Shown: positions 9,855 to 20,700 of the stretch, piece after piece | Layout: the number at the start of each line of letters is the position of its first letter | How positions within the stretch are numbered: position 1 is the stretch's first letter | DNA from: Dipteris shenzhenensis | Taxonomy: Eukaryota; Polypodiophyta; Polypodiopsida; Gleicheniales | Reading direction: 5' to 3' (one strand) | Assembly (NCBI GenBank): GCA_047967505.1 | Contig: CM106540.1 | Length of the DNA stretch: 64,000 bases | Translations under genes and position numbers: made by a program | Notes under the pieces: model-generated | What the model was told of the DNA's origin: nothing | The model's input: the letters and a program-made list of their open reading frames with translations, nothing else | Databases searched by the model: none

Positions 9855-10829
9855 CTACTGCAGAGAATAACCAATAAAGATGCACTTCTCAGCTTTTGGA
9901 TACAACTTGGACCTCAACTCATCTGGCACATGAACATAGGCAATGCAACCAAAAATTTTCAAATGAGAAATATCTGGTTTCCTACCAGTATACATCTCCT
10001 CTAGCATCATGCCATGTATTGTTGCAGTGGGAGTCATGTTCATTATGTAAATTGCTGTAGCAACTGCTTCAGCCCAATAATAATCTGGTAGGTCTTTTTC
10101 ATTTAGCATGGCTCGAGATACCTCTCCAATATGCCTGTTTTTCCTTTCTGCAAGTCCATTTTACTATGGGGTATGACTGCATGAATATTGCTGCTTTATG
10201 CCATGCTCCTGTAGGAACCTTGTAAACTCATTTGAGAGGTACTCTCCCCCTCCATCTGATCTAAGGCATTTTATTTGTAGGCCTGTTTCTTTTCCAACCA
10301 TAGCTTTAAAAGCTTTGAAATGCCCAAACACTTCACTTTTCTTTTTCATAAAATGCACCCAAACTTTTCTGCTGTAGTCATCAATAAAAGTGACAAAATA
10401 ATGATAGCCTCCAATAGATGCAGCTTTAGTAGTCCACACTTCAGAGTGGATTAATTCCAATGGCTTCTCACTCTCTTGAACATGTCTAGGAAATGGTTTC
10501 CTTGCCTATTTTCCAAATTGATAGGCTTCACATACCTTATGCATTTTTGCAACCTTGAATTTAGGCAATCCTGTGAAAATGTTTTGGGCCTGCATTGATT
10601 TAAGTCGTTGTACATTAACATGACCAATGCATTTATGCCAGATATCAATATCTGCAACTACACTGGTCCCATGTGCAAACATTGCTGCACTCAATTCAGG
10701 CATGCCCGCATCCAACGTAAACATCCTGCCCTTCTTTTTTCCTTTTGCTATCAAGCGACCATTATTTTTCATATCCTCAACAAAGCATCCATGAGGATTA
10801 AATCTAACTTGCAAGCCCTGCTCAACCAT
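9855..10829 (-). pseudogene. Copia-A integrase
   Basis: Three frames cover integrase. 10829-10506 is the pre-integrase zinc region with HKCIGH and a C-terminal KVCEAYQFGK, where the second Cys of the expected CXXC is Tyr. 10460-10164 is the catalytic core with FVTFIDDYSRKVWVHF and LRSDGGGEYL. The first catalytic Asp is replaced by Glu (HSEVW instead of HTDVW). 10109-9855 is the core end and the following region, with YYWAEAVATAIYIMN and HLKIFGCIAYVHVP. Stops interrupt the chain near 10160 and 10110. Confidence 0.88.
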
Positions 10830-10839
10830 TTGACCAACA

Positions 10840-11180
10840 GAAACTAGGTTCTTGGTGATATTCGAGAATGAAATACATCAGACAGGTATTTCTTTTTCCC
10901 ATCCTGCATAGACAAAGGAATTTTACCAATCTGCATAATAGGATGTGCAGTATCATCACCAGTCTCCACAAATCGTGGTCTTTCCATTTTCCTTGCATCC
11001 TACATCCATTCTGCATGACTTGTCATGTGGTTTGACACACCCGAGTCAACATACCACACATCATTTCTTTCTTCTGCACTTGTTACAGAATTGGTCATGT
11101 GCTGCACCATAAATAGATGATCATTTCTGTCATCACCCTGTCTACTAGAAGATGCATAGTTGCCTTGCTACAATTTTCCA
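10840..11180 (-). pseudogene. Copia-A protease region
   Basis: The minus strand reads WYVDSGVSNHMT at about 11060-11025. The Asp-Ser-Gly of the aspartic protease active site is at 11047-11039; the family usually has DSGAS or DSGCS, so the residue after Gly is changed. In-frame stops follow within 15 codons. This short domain lies in the expected place between the Gag zinc knuckle and the pre-integrase region. Confidence 0.75.
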
Positions 11181-11181
11181 T

Positions 11182-12043
11182 TCATAATGTCATTCTGCTT
11201 TTTGTAGCAGTCTTTAGCCATATGACCCATTTTACCACAGTAGTAGCATTCAACATTGCTGTTTGTATTTTGGCCTCTTTGCCATCCATCACGACCTCTT
11301 TCGCTCCCCTGCCTCTAGAGTTACCACGTCCTCCTCCATAGGACTGATTTTCTTGAGTTTGCTGCATATTTTGATTTCTACCATGGCCTCCAGATTAGCG
11401 TGCTCTACCTCTGCCTCTACCTCTTCTAGCATTTGGTAGAAGATAGTTTCTTTTGAAGTTCCTCCTGAAGAAGATGCACCACCATTTCTCTGCTCTTCAG
11501 AAATTAGAAGAGCAAACAACTCCTCAAAATCAGGAAATTTTTCACGAACGGCAATGGATGTTTGAAACTGTGCATAATCCTTTCCTAGACCATCATCTTC
11601 CACTGGTGACCAATGGAAGCAAGTGCATCTGCAATTTTCTTCACCTTCATGTGGTAGTCATTGATGCTCCTATTTTCTCTCTGCACATTGTGCAACTCCT
11701 GCTTAAGCTGCATTTTCCTGGCTTGCGTATTTGTGCTATACATTTTTGCCAAAGTATCCCATGCCTCCTTTGGCGTACTTGCATCCTGAATATGCACAAT
11801 CATAGAATCTGAAATATTGATAGATAGCCAGTACATAACTTTTCTGGCTCTCTCATGCCATCCTTTAAATGCCCGCATTTCCTATTGATTGGGAACATTA
11901 GGAAGAACTGGTTCTTCTTCATTTGTAATGAGCTCCCAATAGTCTTTTCCCATAAGGAAATTCGTCATTCTAAACTTCCATGCTTGGAAGTTGTTCTTGT
12001 CAAGCTTTTCAGTGACAATCTGTGAAAGAGAATCAGACGCCAT
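11182..12043 (-). pseudogene. Copia-A gag
   Basis: The start codon is at 12043-12041, after a leader of about 530 bp. The protein begins MASDSLSQIVTEKLD and has FQAWKFRMTNFLM, the copia gag opening. An in-frame TAG falls near 11884. 11878-11585 continues with the UBN2-type Gag core (AFKGWHERARKVMYWLSI, ASTPKEAWDTLAKMY, then KMQLKQELHNVQRENRSI). A frameshift at about 11600 leads into 11603-11289, a polar segment. A canonical zinc knuckle, CYYCGKMGHMAKDC (CX2CX4HX4C), follows at 11248-11207 and is intact. The interruptions rule out a functional product. Confidence 0.88.
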
Positions 12044-12570
12044 TACAGAACACTGCAAAATATTCTGTCACTGCAAAAAACACCACTTTTGCCTCACAAG
12101 GGCAAATCTGCAAAACTGACGAAAGTGGTATTTGACCACACAGTCACTTCCTAGTGACGATTTTGCATTAACAAGCAATAAGGATGATTCTGCAACTCCT
12201 AATATCTCTGAGCACAGGAATATGATGCAATTTCTATGGCAACTTTTCACCGACCTGCAGAGCAGTGGTCGCACAACAAAAACAAGGCCTTTTTCTCAGT
12301 GCTTGCAGAAATCTTCCACCACCAAAACGAGCCCCGAAATGGCCTCGAATCAGAAAAATAAAGTCACCAAGGGCTTCACCTCACCCGCAGCATATATTGC
12401 CCTCTCGCCACACCGCGAAGGGCATCTCAATCTGAGACAATGCACTCTTGCACTTTTTGGTTGTGCTACCTACAGAGATTTGCTCCCAAACTCGAAAAAG
12501 GAAAGCAACACTGGTCCTCTTACCAGGACACCACGAACTTGGTTTGCTTTCTTGAGCTCCTTACCACGAA

Positions 12571-12586
12571 CCAGGCTCTGATACCA
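12571..12586 (-). other. Copia-A primer binding site
   Basis: The minus strand reads TGGTATCAGAGCCTGG directly after the LTR end. TGGTATCAGAGC is the classical primer site complementary to the initiator methionine tRNA used by plant copia elements. The match is exact over 12 bases. Confidence 0.93.
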
Positions 12587-12938
12587 TGTGAAGATAGTGG
12601 GAGAGAAGGAAGGAGTCTTACTTGCGGCTTTCTCACATACACAATGGGGGAATACACACAAAGGTGGAGGCTGAAAACAGTTTTCCTCTTCTTAGTTGTG
12701 AAAGCCAAAAGAACTCTCATAAAAAGAAATAGAAGAACCCTATATGTGGGTCTCAAACCAAACTCAGCTAACTAAGGTGGCATATTAACTGAGCCACGAA
12801 CTAGAGTACATAAGGATAGCTATCATCCAGCTATTATTCATGGGCGGTGTACCAACCGCATATGTAGCTAACAAGTCAGTGACATAAATGCACAACAGTC
12901 ACCCTAGCATATCACGAGTGGAGCTCGATTTCTCAACA
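12587..12938 (-). mobile_element. Copia-A 5' LTR (352 bp)
   Basis: Reading the minus strand, it starts TGTTGAGAAATCGAG at 12938 and ends ...CTTCACA at 12587, abutting the primer site. The 3' partner is lost, so a target duplication cannot be verified; the flanking bases at 12939-12943 are CCAAC. The plus-strand gypsy sequence resumes immediately to the right. Confidence 0.88.
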
Positions 12939-13990
12939 CCAACATCTAATACACCACTACCATTGTGCACTAGGTGTGGTGTGGACCATCTTTTTTAGGA
13001 TTGCGTGGTGAGAAGGCCATCTAAGTCCATAAGCCTTAACTTGTTAAGCTTGGACAGAGGCCAAGTGTCATCTATATCCTTGAATGTAATCATGAGGTTG
13101 CAAGCTAAAGCCCTTAATAAAGAGATTTGCAAACAAGCCAAAAGGGATAAAGCTAGCACATCACAGCCTAGAGGGGAACTGAATCAGCACGAGTAAGCAC
13201 CAAGGGTGCAATGAAGATTGGGAAGGGAAAAAACAATGTCATCATCCAAGATGGGTTGGATGAAGATACAACCTCCCTACCAACATGATCTTTCTCTCAT
13301 GATACTCTCTCATACGGTACCAACAATAACCACTTGCATGAGGCAAATGAAGCACTGATAATGGCTTCAAACCATGGCCAAGCCACAACACCTAAGGGTC
13401 ACGGTGAATATTCCAACCCATGGGTGGGGGAACAAGGTCCCCCCTAGGTGCATAAATCTATACACAAGTGCCAAGAGGGATGTCAACGGAGTCTCAAGCC
13501 AAGCAAGAGTACTGATACAATTCATCCTAGACATGAGATAAATGCTCGAGCCTCAAAAGCCTTACAAATACTTGAAAGGGTAGAGGATGAAGGTGTGTCA
13601 TGCCCTTAACAGAGGGATCCATCCTAATGCAACGGATGTTTGAAGAAGACCCCGCCTTGCAATAACTAAGGAAGGATGACAACATGTCCTTTTATGGCTT
13701 ACAAGAGTCTAAATCAATAAACATGGAATCTATCACTGGTCCTCGAGACATTGTAGGGTTAGCCTCATTCCTGTCCACCACTGAGATCAAGATGCTCATT
13801 GCAACACTATTACAAGGCAATCCTACTCTATGGAGAAACCTCTTGATAATGTTGAATCTCCCAATCATCCTCAAGACCTTCCAAGGGTGCCAGTCAACAA
13901 ATTGGGCCAATATTTTGAGAGTGATGACTCAAATGCAATGATACCCATCTCCTTCTATGATAAGAAAGCTATGGCAATCTTTGAGCTTTG
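12939..13990 (+). pseudogene. Gypsy gag/pol continuation, plus strand
   Basis: To the right of copia-A the plus strand resumes a Gag-type zinc knuckle, CTRCGVDHLF-stop-DC at 12966-13004, again with CX2CX3HX4C spacing. A basic stretch follows, starting VRRPSKSISLNLLSL. Further short ORFs (for example 13684-13941) may be protease-region remnants, but I could not place any catalytic motif. The segment ends where copia-B begins. Its link to the gag at 5796-7760 is an inference from orientation, motif type and position on either side of copia-A. Confidence 0.5.
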
Positions 13991-13994
13991 TAGT

Positions 13995-15465
13995 AAAGTA
14001 TGATCGGCATTGGACTTCATGTATTCCAGATCAGTAAAATACTTGTCAATTCGCTGTACCAACTTCTGGGTGCTTGCTTTAAGCCGTAGAGACTTTTCTT
14101 GAGATGGCAAACCTTTTTCTCCTTTCCTGGTTCAACATAACCTACTGGTTGTTGCATGTAGACTTCCTCATCTAGATAACCATTGAGAAATGCATTCTTG
14201 ACATCGAGCTGATACACATTCCATTTGTTGAGTGTTGCTAGTGATATCAAGAACTGTATGGAATCCATCTTTGCTACTGGAGCATAAGTCTCATCATAGT
14301 CTTGACCATATTGTTTTGCAAATCCTTTTGCAACTAATCTGGCTTTATATCTTTGAATACTGCCATCTGGATTGTACTTCACTTTGTATACCCATTTGTT
14401 GGCTATGGCCTTCTTTCCTGGTGGAAGGTCACATAATTCCCAAGTGTTATTCTTATACAAAGCATCCATTTCTTCATTCATAGCAGTTTTCCATTCTGGC
14501 TTGTCTACTGCATCTTCGAAGTACACTGGCTCTTTTGTAGCCATGATGGTAGTCATAAGAGCATAGTTGGTGGTTTCCACCTAAATTGCTTTACCTTTCT
14601 GAGCATATGTCAATCTGGCTGGTGGTCTACTTTCCCTAGTAGACTGTCTGAGCTGCTGTGGCTCTGCTTGGGGTGTTGCTGGTAATTCTTGCTCATCTTC
14701 ATCAACCTGTTCTGTAGATGACTGTGAAGTCGATGCTTATATCTCCTGTGTAGGTGAGGTTTTCCATTCTGATTCCTCATCAAAGATTACATCTTTGGAG
14801 ATAATGACTTTGCAGTTGATGGGATCATACAATTTGTATGCTTTTCTTTCTTCACTGTAGCCAACCATGATGCATTTGCGTGACTTCGCATCTAATTTCC
14901 TGCAATGATCATCATGTATGTGGGCATATGCTATGCAACCAAATATGCGGAGATGCCCAATGTGTGGCTTGTATCCACCAGTGAATGCTTCATAGGGAGT
15001 CATACCCTGTATCGGTTCGGTAGGAAGCCGATTAAGCAAGTAGTTTGCTGTAGCTATTGCTTCTACCCAATACTGATTCAGAAGATGCTTTTCAGTAAGC
15101 ATTGCTCTAGCACTATCTACTAAAGTCCCATTCTTCCTTTCAGCTATTGCATTCTACTGAGGAGTATCTGCACATGTGAATTGTCTTCGTATGCCATGAT
15201 TTTTGCAAAAGTTCATGAATGTTGAAGACATGTATTCACCTCCTCTGTCTGATCTCATGACCTTGATCTTTTTGCCTGTTTGGTTTTCTACCATGGCTTT
15301 GAATTCTTGAAATCTGGAAAACACTTCAGATTTCTCTTTCAGAAAGTAGACCCAACAATATCTGCTGTAGTCGTCAATGAAGGTCAAGTAATAAAGTGAA
15401 CCATTGATGCTGCGGGTCTGGGCATAACCCCATACATCTGTATGAATCAAATCAAGAATACCTCA
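13995..15465 (-). pseudogene. Copia-B fragment: integrase core to RT
   Basis: A minus-strand copia fragment of a different family from copia-A. 15450-15154 is the integrase core with MIHTDVWGY, FIDDYSRYCWVYFL and VMRSDRGGEYMSS, so the first two catalytic Asp residues are intact. A stop replaces the Gln before the NAIAERKN motif carrying the catalytic Glu. 15102-14737 is the integrase C-terminal part with LRIFGCIAYAH. 14580-14017 is the RT start with WELCDLPPGKKAIANKW, DYDETYAPVAKMDSI, LDVKNAFLNGYLDEEVY and LYGLKQAPRSWY. A shifted frame continues as DKYFTDLEYMKSNADHTLL to about 13995. No gag, YVDD box, RNase H or LTR is present, so both ends are truncated. Confidence 0.88.
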
Positions 15466-17660
15466 TGCACGAGAGGTACTTCTAACATTGTACACCACAT
15501 TGAAATGAAAGAAATGACATTATATATGCATGCACATCCCTTAGGGTTAGGGCTAAGGTATGGGTTAGGATTTGGTCCCCACAGGCCCTTTGTAGTCCTC
15601 TCTAGATGATGCACTTCACACCATTCTCAAGTATCGGCCCCACGTATTGTCAAAGTGGAAAAATAGCTATGAAAACTCTTTTTGGTTTGAAGGAAGAAAG
15701 GGTTTAGGTGTTCTAAGATTAGGTTTTGGATGTTCTATGTAGTTTTGATGGTGAACCCTATGTCAAAGATCCTAGATCACTAGGAATGTAGAAGAAGGGA
15801 ATGGAAGAACTTCTCATCATGCCACTCACAACATTTTAAATATGTAGACCCCTCAGCTTATCTACATTGGAGGAGATAAAGGTAGAAAACAAGATGCTAT
15901 TATGATGAGAAACTACACATCCCATCTTTTGGGGGTTTTTTGCATTTTGAAGTAGTCTTACAATGTAACAGCCAAATTGCTGCCTTTGAGCTCAATGAAT
16001 TCCAAAGGGGTTCACTATGTAAAAGCACTAGGTATATCACCTATGTTGAAAGGGCCAATACAAATATCCTTATTTTACATAGGTTACCCAAGTCCTTTGC
16101 AAACATTGACTTTTTTTAAATAAATCCAAATCTAAAATCCCTCTTATAAATATACTTTCATAAAAAGTTGTGAAAAGACTCTCCAAATCTTTCTAATAGT
16201 CCCAACCTACAAGACAATGTATGTTTTTCTATTTTAATTTTTTTGTTGTATGACAATCTCCTTGCCTTTCCTCCATCCATCATGGACATCTTATAGGAAG
16301 ATTGTGTGTCACTATGGACATGTTCTTGTCCCAAGATTAACATGGCCTCCATGGAATCCCATGTTTGAAATAAGTTATTTATCTTTTGCAATGCAATACA
16401 TGAACACTCTTGTAACTTTAAATTCTAAGCATAAACAACATGCAAATATAGTACATTGTTGAATACATGCACCTCAACATGCAACGTACATATGTGTGTA
16501 CTCTATCTAATGGGATACACGAAATGGGGTTCAAGTTATAATTCTTCCCCCTCTTATCATGTTTCGGATCTACCCTTTGTTTACATAAGAGAATACCACT
16601 TTTCCCATTGTAGCTTCCTGTTTGCATCCATTGAGCACATTGGCTACAATACATGCATGTGTTTTTTGCATTTGTGCATGTGTCACAACCATGGAAGAAC
16701 TTAAGTGTCTTCCAATTACCAACAAGTTGTATGTTCCATTCCAATCAACTAATAGTGTTTGCCCTTCCTCATGTCTTTGACTAGTTGATGGGATTCATAT
16801 TCTTTCCAGAACCCTCTTCAATGACTTATGGCAACACTCTTGTAGAGTGTCAAATGCGAAACACCTTACATTCTTCTCAAATTGGATTAAGATGTCTTGT
16901 AGAACTTCCTATCTACCTAAACATAGTGCAAGGTCTTCTTCATAATGCGAATGCTCCCTCTCCATCTTGTGTTGTTTGAGGAATTGAGATTTGTGCATTA
17001 TGATAACAAAAACTAGTTTAGCATTGCACTTTGTTACATGAATCAATACTTATTAGAATAAATAAAATGAAACTAATCAACACACAAAAATACTTCCCTC
17101 ATTTCATTGAATTTGACCATGGCTCTATGCACATTTTAACATCTAAGTAAACATGATGAAAGCATTCAAGTCAAATGAATGAATACTATGTCACTTTCCA
17201 TTATGCCAATTGATTGCTCCATTACTCTGGAAGCATTTCTCTAGCATGATGGATTTCATTCCTATCTTTATAGACCAAGGTGTTGGTAGTGGCATTACAA
17301 AATTTAGATGCTATTGCAATGAATAACTTGAAAATTTCAAAAACAATTAACACCGATTTCATTAATTTCAAACTTTTTCCTCATTTTTGAATGGATCCCA
17401 TAAATCCTTCCCAAATGAGAAGTTCATTTAGAGACACTATAATTTTGCATTCGGTTTTTGTTTTGATGTCCAAGGGTGGACCTCCATCCTTGCTCCCCTT
17501 CATTCCTTTTTTGTGTTGAGTCTTTAACCCTCTTAAAAATAGAAAAATAATGAAAAAGTAAGGAAGATTTGAAAGTTTTTAAAAGCAAATTTAAGTAATT
17601 TGATGACATTGCATGAGATTAATTTACCATGAGATTCCCCTAAAATCAAACTAATGATTT
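15466..17660. other. Unassigned interval
   Basis: AT-rich sequence with short ORFs only. I see no domain, RNA gene or repeat end that I can support. Confidence 0.5.
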
Positions 17661-17664
17661 AATT

Positions 17665-17835
17665 TAGTCCATGTAGATTCGCTTTGCATTTGTATTTCTA
17701 TTACTATTTACAAACATTTGCTGTGCATTTGTATTTCTATTACTATTGGCAACCATTTGGCTTTGCATTTGTATTTCTATTATTACTGAGAAACATTTGG
17801 ATTTGCATTTGTATCTCTATTACTATTGACAAAAC
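17665..17835. repeat. Tandem repeat, period about 40 bp, four units
   Basis: Four head-to-tail copies of TTTGCATTTGTATTTCTATT followed by ACTATTKRCAAACATTTGG, with a few changes per unit. The hydrophobic ORF across it reflects the repeat and is not a gene. Confidence 0.88.
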
Positions 17836-18179
17836 CTACCACATTTCCATACCGAATGTCACCAATAATGTGCAACATATCCTTCATAGAGACATTAGGG
17901 TCCTCTTAGATGGAGCACTTGTTTAGCCTTGGTTGAACTCTGTGCACAATTCTTTCCAATCTTAAGGGAATCAATGCACAAATAGGGCTAGGCTAACTCT
18001 ATATGGATAGCATAGATTTCATAGTTCTTGACTCCATATGGATGTTAGCGATCCACAAGGACAAACCCGTCTAAGTTAGGGACTTTGATGCAACTACACA
18101 TCTCTTCAAAAAAGTGTTACAAAGTTGGGGTCAGCAGGTTTGGAACTTGTTTGGAATAGGTCAATATGAGATGGAAAAC

Positions 18180-18900
18180 TTGGCCAGAAATTAAGAGGGA
18201 ATTTGCTCTCTAATTTCTTCTAGGAGCTGGTCATCGAGAGGACTGAATTTTGGAATGCAAGGAATTTGTGGAAAGGGGGTACAACCTTGGTTGGATTGGT
18301 AGATCCCATCTTTTTCTCATCCCTACACCTTCCTCTTGTATAGAGGAAATCTCTAGGGTCCTCCACTCAAGATGGAAACTCTAGGACGATAGCTACCATT
18401 GGAAAGCCATGTTCACAAGTATCTCGGCCAAGAAAATCCTAGAAAAATGCTCCACTTTACTTTGGCTCATATGTCACATAGCAGTCTAGACAAATGCTAG
18501 AGGTCTAGTCATTGGTAAAGGAGACGGCAACTATAAGAGGTGCAGAGACTGGAAGGATGACATGATCCACCTTTTTGTGGCCTGCCCTCATGCTAGAAGA
18601 GTTTGGAGGTTTGTACACATTCATATAGGAGAGCCTCTAAATTGGAAGTCAATTTTGCTACGTGATGGCCTCAAGGTTAAGCAAGAGAGCTGGGTTCAAA
18701 TTAGGGCACATGCACTGTGGAATATTTGGATCTCTAGGAACAATTTCTAGTTCAATCATGTTGATACTAACCCAAAGATTTTCAATGACTCACATGATGA
18801 ACTGCAAGATGAGATGGATGCATTCACAGTTAGAGAATAGAGGGGTGATGCCCCCCCCCCCTCCCCCCGATGCCCCAAATACCCAGTCCTGTTACAACTG
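18180..18900 (+). pseudogene. LINE (non-LTR retrotransposon) remnant with zf-RVT region
   Basis: At 18530-18750 the plus strand encodes GDGNYKRCRDWKDDMIHLF, then VACPHARRVWRFVHIHIGE and LWNIWISRNNF. This matches the zinc-binding reverse-transcriptase region (zf-RVT) at the C-terminal end of plant LINE ORF2, with pattern C...E/D..HLF..CP.A..VW...., ending in a W..W..RN motif. Upstream (18390-18540) a Lys/Ser-containing stretch with stops continues the same protein. The reverse-transcriptase palm itself was not found, so this is a 5'-truncated copy, the usual state of LINE insertions. A poly-C run at 18850-18867 lies just beyond the coding remnant. Confidence 0.65.
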
Positions 18901-20270
18901 ATGCTCTTGTAGGCTTTCAGACTCCACCAAATACGTCAAAGGTCAAAGAAGAACCTCTCTAAAGTGGTGCTCCTCCCAAATGGATTGTTGAGACTTTTTG
19001 TTAGTGCTGGCAATAGCTTCATGTTTTCTGTTAGCATTTTATTGGGTATGTACTCTTAGAGATATGCTTTGAGTTATGGAATCCAAGCAAATAGCCAAGG
19101 ACTGCTGATAACCTTTATGGTAGTGATAGTTATGTTTTGAAAAGACTCCTCCTGTGGAGTACTATGGAGATCTGAACATACAATATAATATCTTCTCGTA
19201 TATAAATGCAACAATATTTTTTTGCTTAAATACATGTCCAAGATTACGGTAGTCTTTAGCTTATGCAAAGATTTTTGATTTGGATATAGATCTGGATTGA
19301 CCTCAAAGTTGTTAGCTCTTGACTCCTCCAAAACCTTGTGGTCCTATGTTTTCATGAATGTTTGTAGCAACAATAGGATTATCTATTCTTGTTGCCTCCA
19401 TACCCATATGCGCATCGTATAAAATTTTGGGTGCCATGTTTTCTTCTAAAATTATCTAAGATTGCTCATAGTTGTCCCCTTTTTTGGTGGTATGTCTTCT
19501 TCTACATTTGTTGCCTCCATCTCCTTCCATGGTTCCTATAAAGTGGAATGCAAAAAACATTTTTTCACATGCAATTTCTTGAAAAAACTCCAAACATGTA
19601 CTATTAGCATAACTATTTAGATCACTTTATATGGCATTTTCCACAAACCACCATGGTGTAGGACGAATGGCACTGATGCAAGAGTGAGAATGGTCGTGGG
19701 TGCCATTCTCCCCCAATTTTCATAAGAATTATATATAGGTCATTAGCTTTTGAGTTATTTTATTTAGTAGTTGTGCCATTTCACTCACAAGGTTATGGAG
19801 AATGGCACTAATTGTACATGTCATATGCCCTCTCTCATCACCCCATGGGGAAGAATGGCTTGGCGGACAGCTTGGCGGACAGTAGAATCGTTCCATTCCC
19901 AACAAGGTATTAGAGAGCATTCCCACGAGATCCTAGCGTCAAAAGAGAAGCACATCGAGGGAGCACTCCTTTGTCATACTTTTCGCCTTTCTTTGTGATT
20001 TTGACGCTCATGTCACGAGATCTTTTACCTTCCCATTTGCTACAATCTCCCGAAACTCGAGGATAAGCGAATTCAATGCTTATTTCTCCTCAAAATTTCG
20101 ATGTTAGCTAGAGCTCCACAAAATATGGCTCAAAGCCTTAAAAGTACGATTTTTGGTTAACGCAAAGTTCGACTCCGTGCTAGGGTCGGAATGCTCTCTT
20201 ATGGAGAATGCTATTCGTTTGCTCCGTGTCCCCATGGGAATGTGTGTGTCGCAACACACGTAGAACCAAC
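18901..20270. other. Unassigned interval with a small hairpin
   Basis: No gene is recognised. GTGCCATTCTCC (about 19699-19710) and GGAGAATGGCAC (about 19796-19807) form a 12-bp inverted repeat spaced by about 85 bp, and CTTGGCGGACAG is doubled at about 19859-19882. These may be remnants of a small DNA transposon, but no target duplication was found. Confidence 0.35.
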
Positions 20271-20339
20271 GATTGCGTCAAAACTCCCTAGTCTCGAGCC
20301 ATAAAATAAGGTTTCGTAGGCGAAGTTTACATACAGCGG

Positions 20340-20640
20340 CAATCATTAAAGGAAGGAGGCCACGTGCGCACGCCCGGCCTTTCTCCGCAAAGCGCGTCGT
20401 CATTTCTGCATGCCCACGTGCTGCCCCTACCTACGTGGCGCTTCGCCACGTCGCCACCTCCTCGTGCCAGGTTCCCATTGGTTTTGCCAGATTGCCCGCC
20501 ATTCCAGCCCCGTCAGATGCGACCCGCCACCCTCCCCCCCCAATTAAGAAAACCTTAACTTGCACGGTGAGATGCCTTTGCATTATCCGGTTGACTTCGT
20601 ATACCGCGCCCCGGGAAAAAACTCCATTGTGAAGTCGCGT
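20340..20640. promoter_or_regulatory. GC-rich block with clustered ACGTG motifs
   Basis: Unlike the AT-rich surroundings, this block is GC-rich and CpG-rich. It carries CACGTG at 20361-20366 and 20415-20420, TACGTGGC at 20432-20439 and GCCACGTC at 20445-20452. The last two form a perfect 8-bp inverted repeat with a 3-base loop (20433-20451). CACGTG and ACGTGGC are the known G-box and ABA-response (bZIP-binding) cores of plant promoters. A CCAAT-type ATTGG lies near 20477. No start codon with a recognisable protein follows, so this may be a promoter fragment, an LTR or a decayed gene end. Confidence 0.35.
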
Positions 20641-20700
20641 GCCTGGCAACGATCCCGAAAAAGCACGCACAAATCAGGTTTAGGGAGCTCCAACAGCCCT

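Larger units (their letters stand above)
7915..12938 (-). mobile_element. Copia-A, Ty1/copia element without a 3' LTR
   Basis: A minus-strand Ty1/copia retrotransposon in the canonical order 5' LTR, primer site, leader, gag, protease, integrase, reverse transcriptase, RNase H. The 3' end breaks off inside RNase H at about 7915, so the last roughly 50 residues, the polypurine tract and the 3' LTR are missing. It interrupts a plus-strand gypsy gag region: zinc-knuckle sequence of that element lies on both sides (7515 and 12966). Stops and frameshifts occur in every domain, so it cannot move on its own. Confidence 0.9.

Noticed and set aside
12132-12581. 149-aa plus-strand ORF
   Set aside because: Lies antisense in the untranslated leader of copia-A between the primer site and the gag start; no domain.
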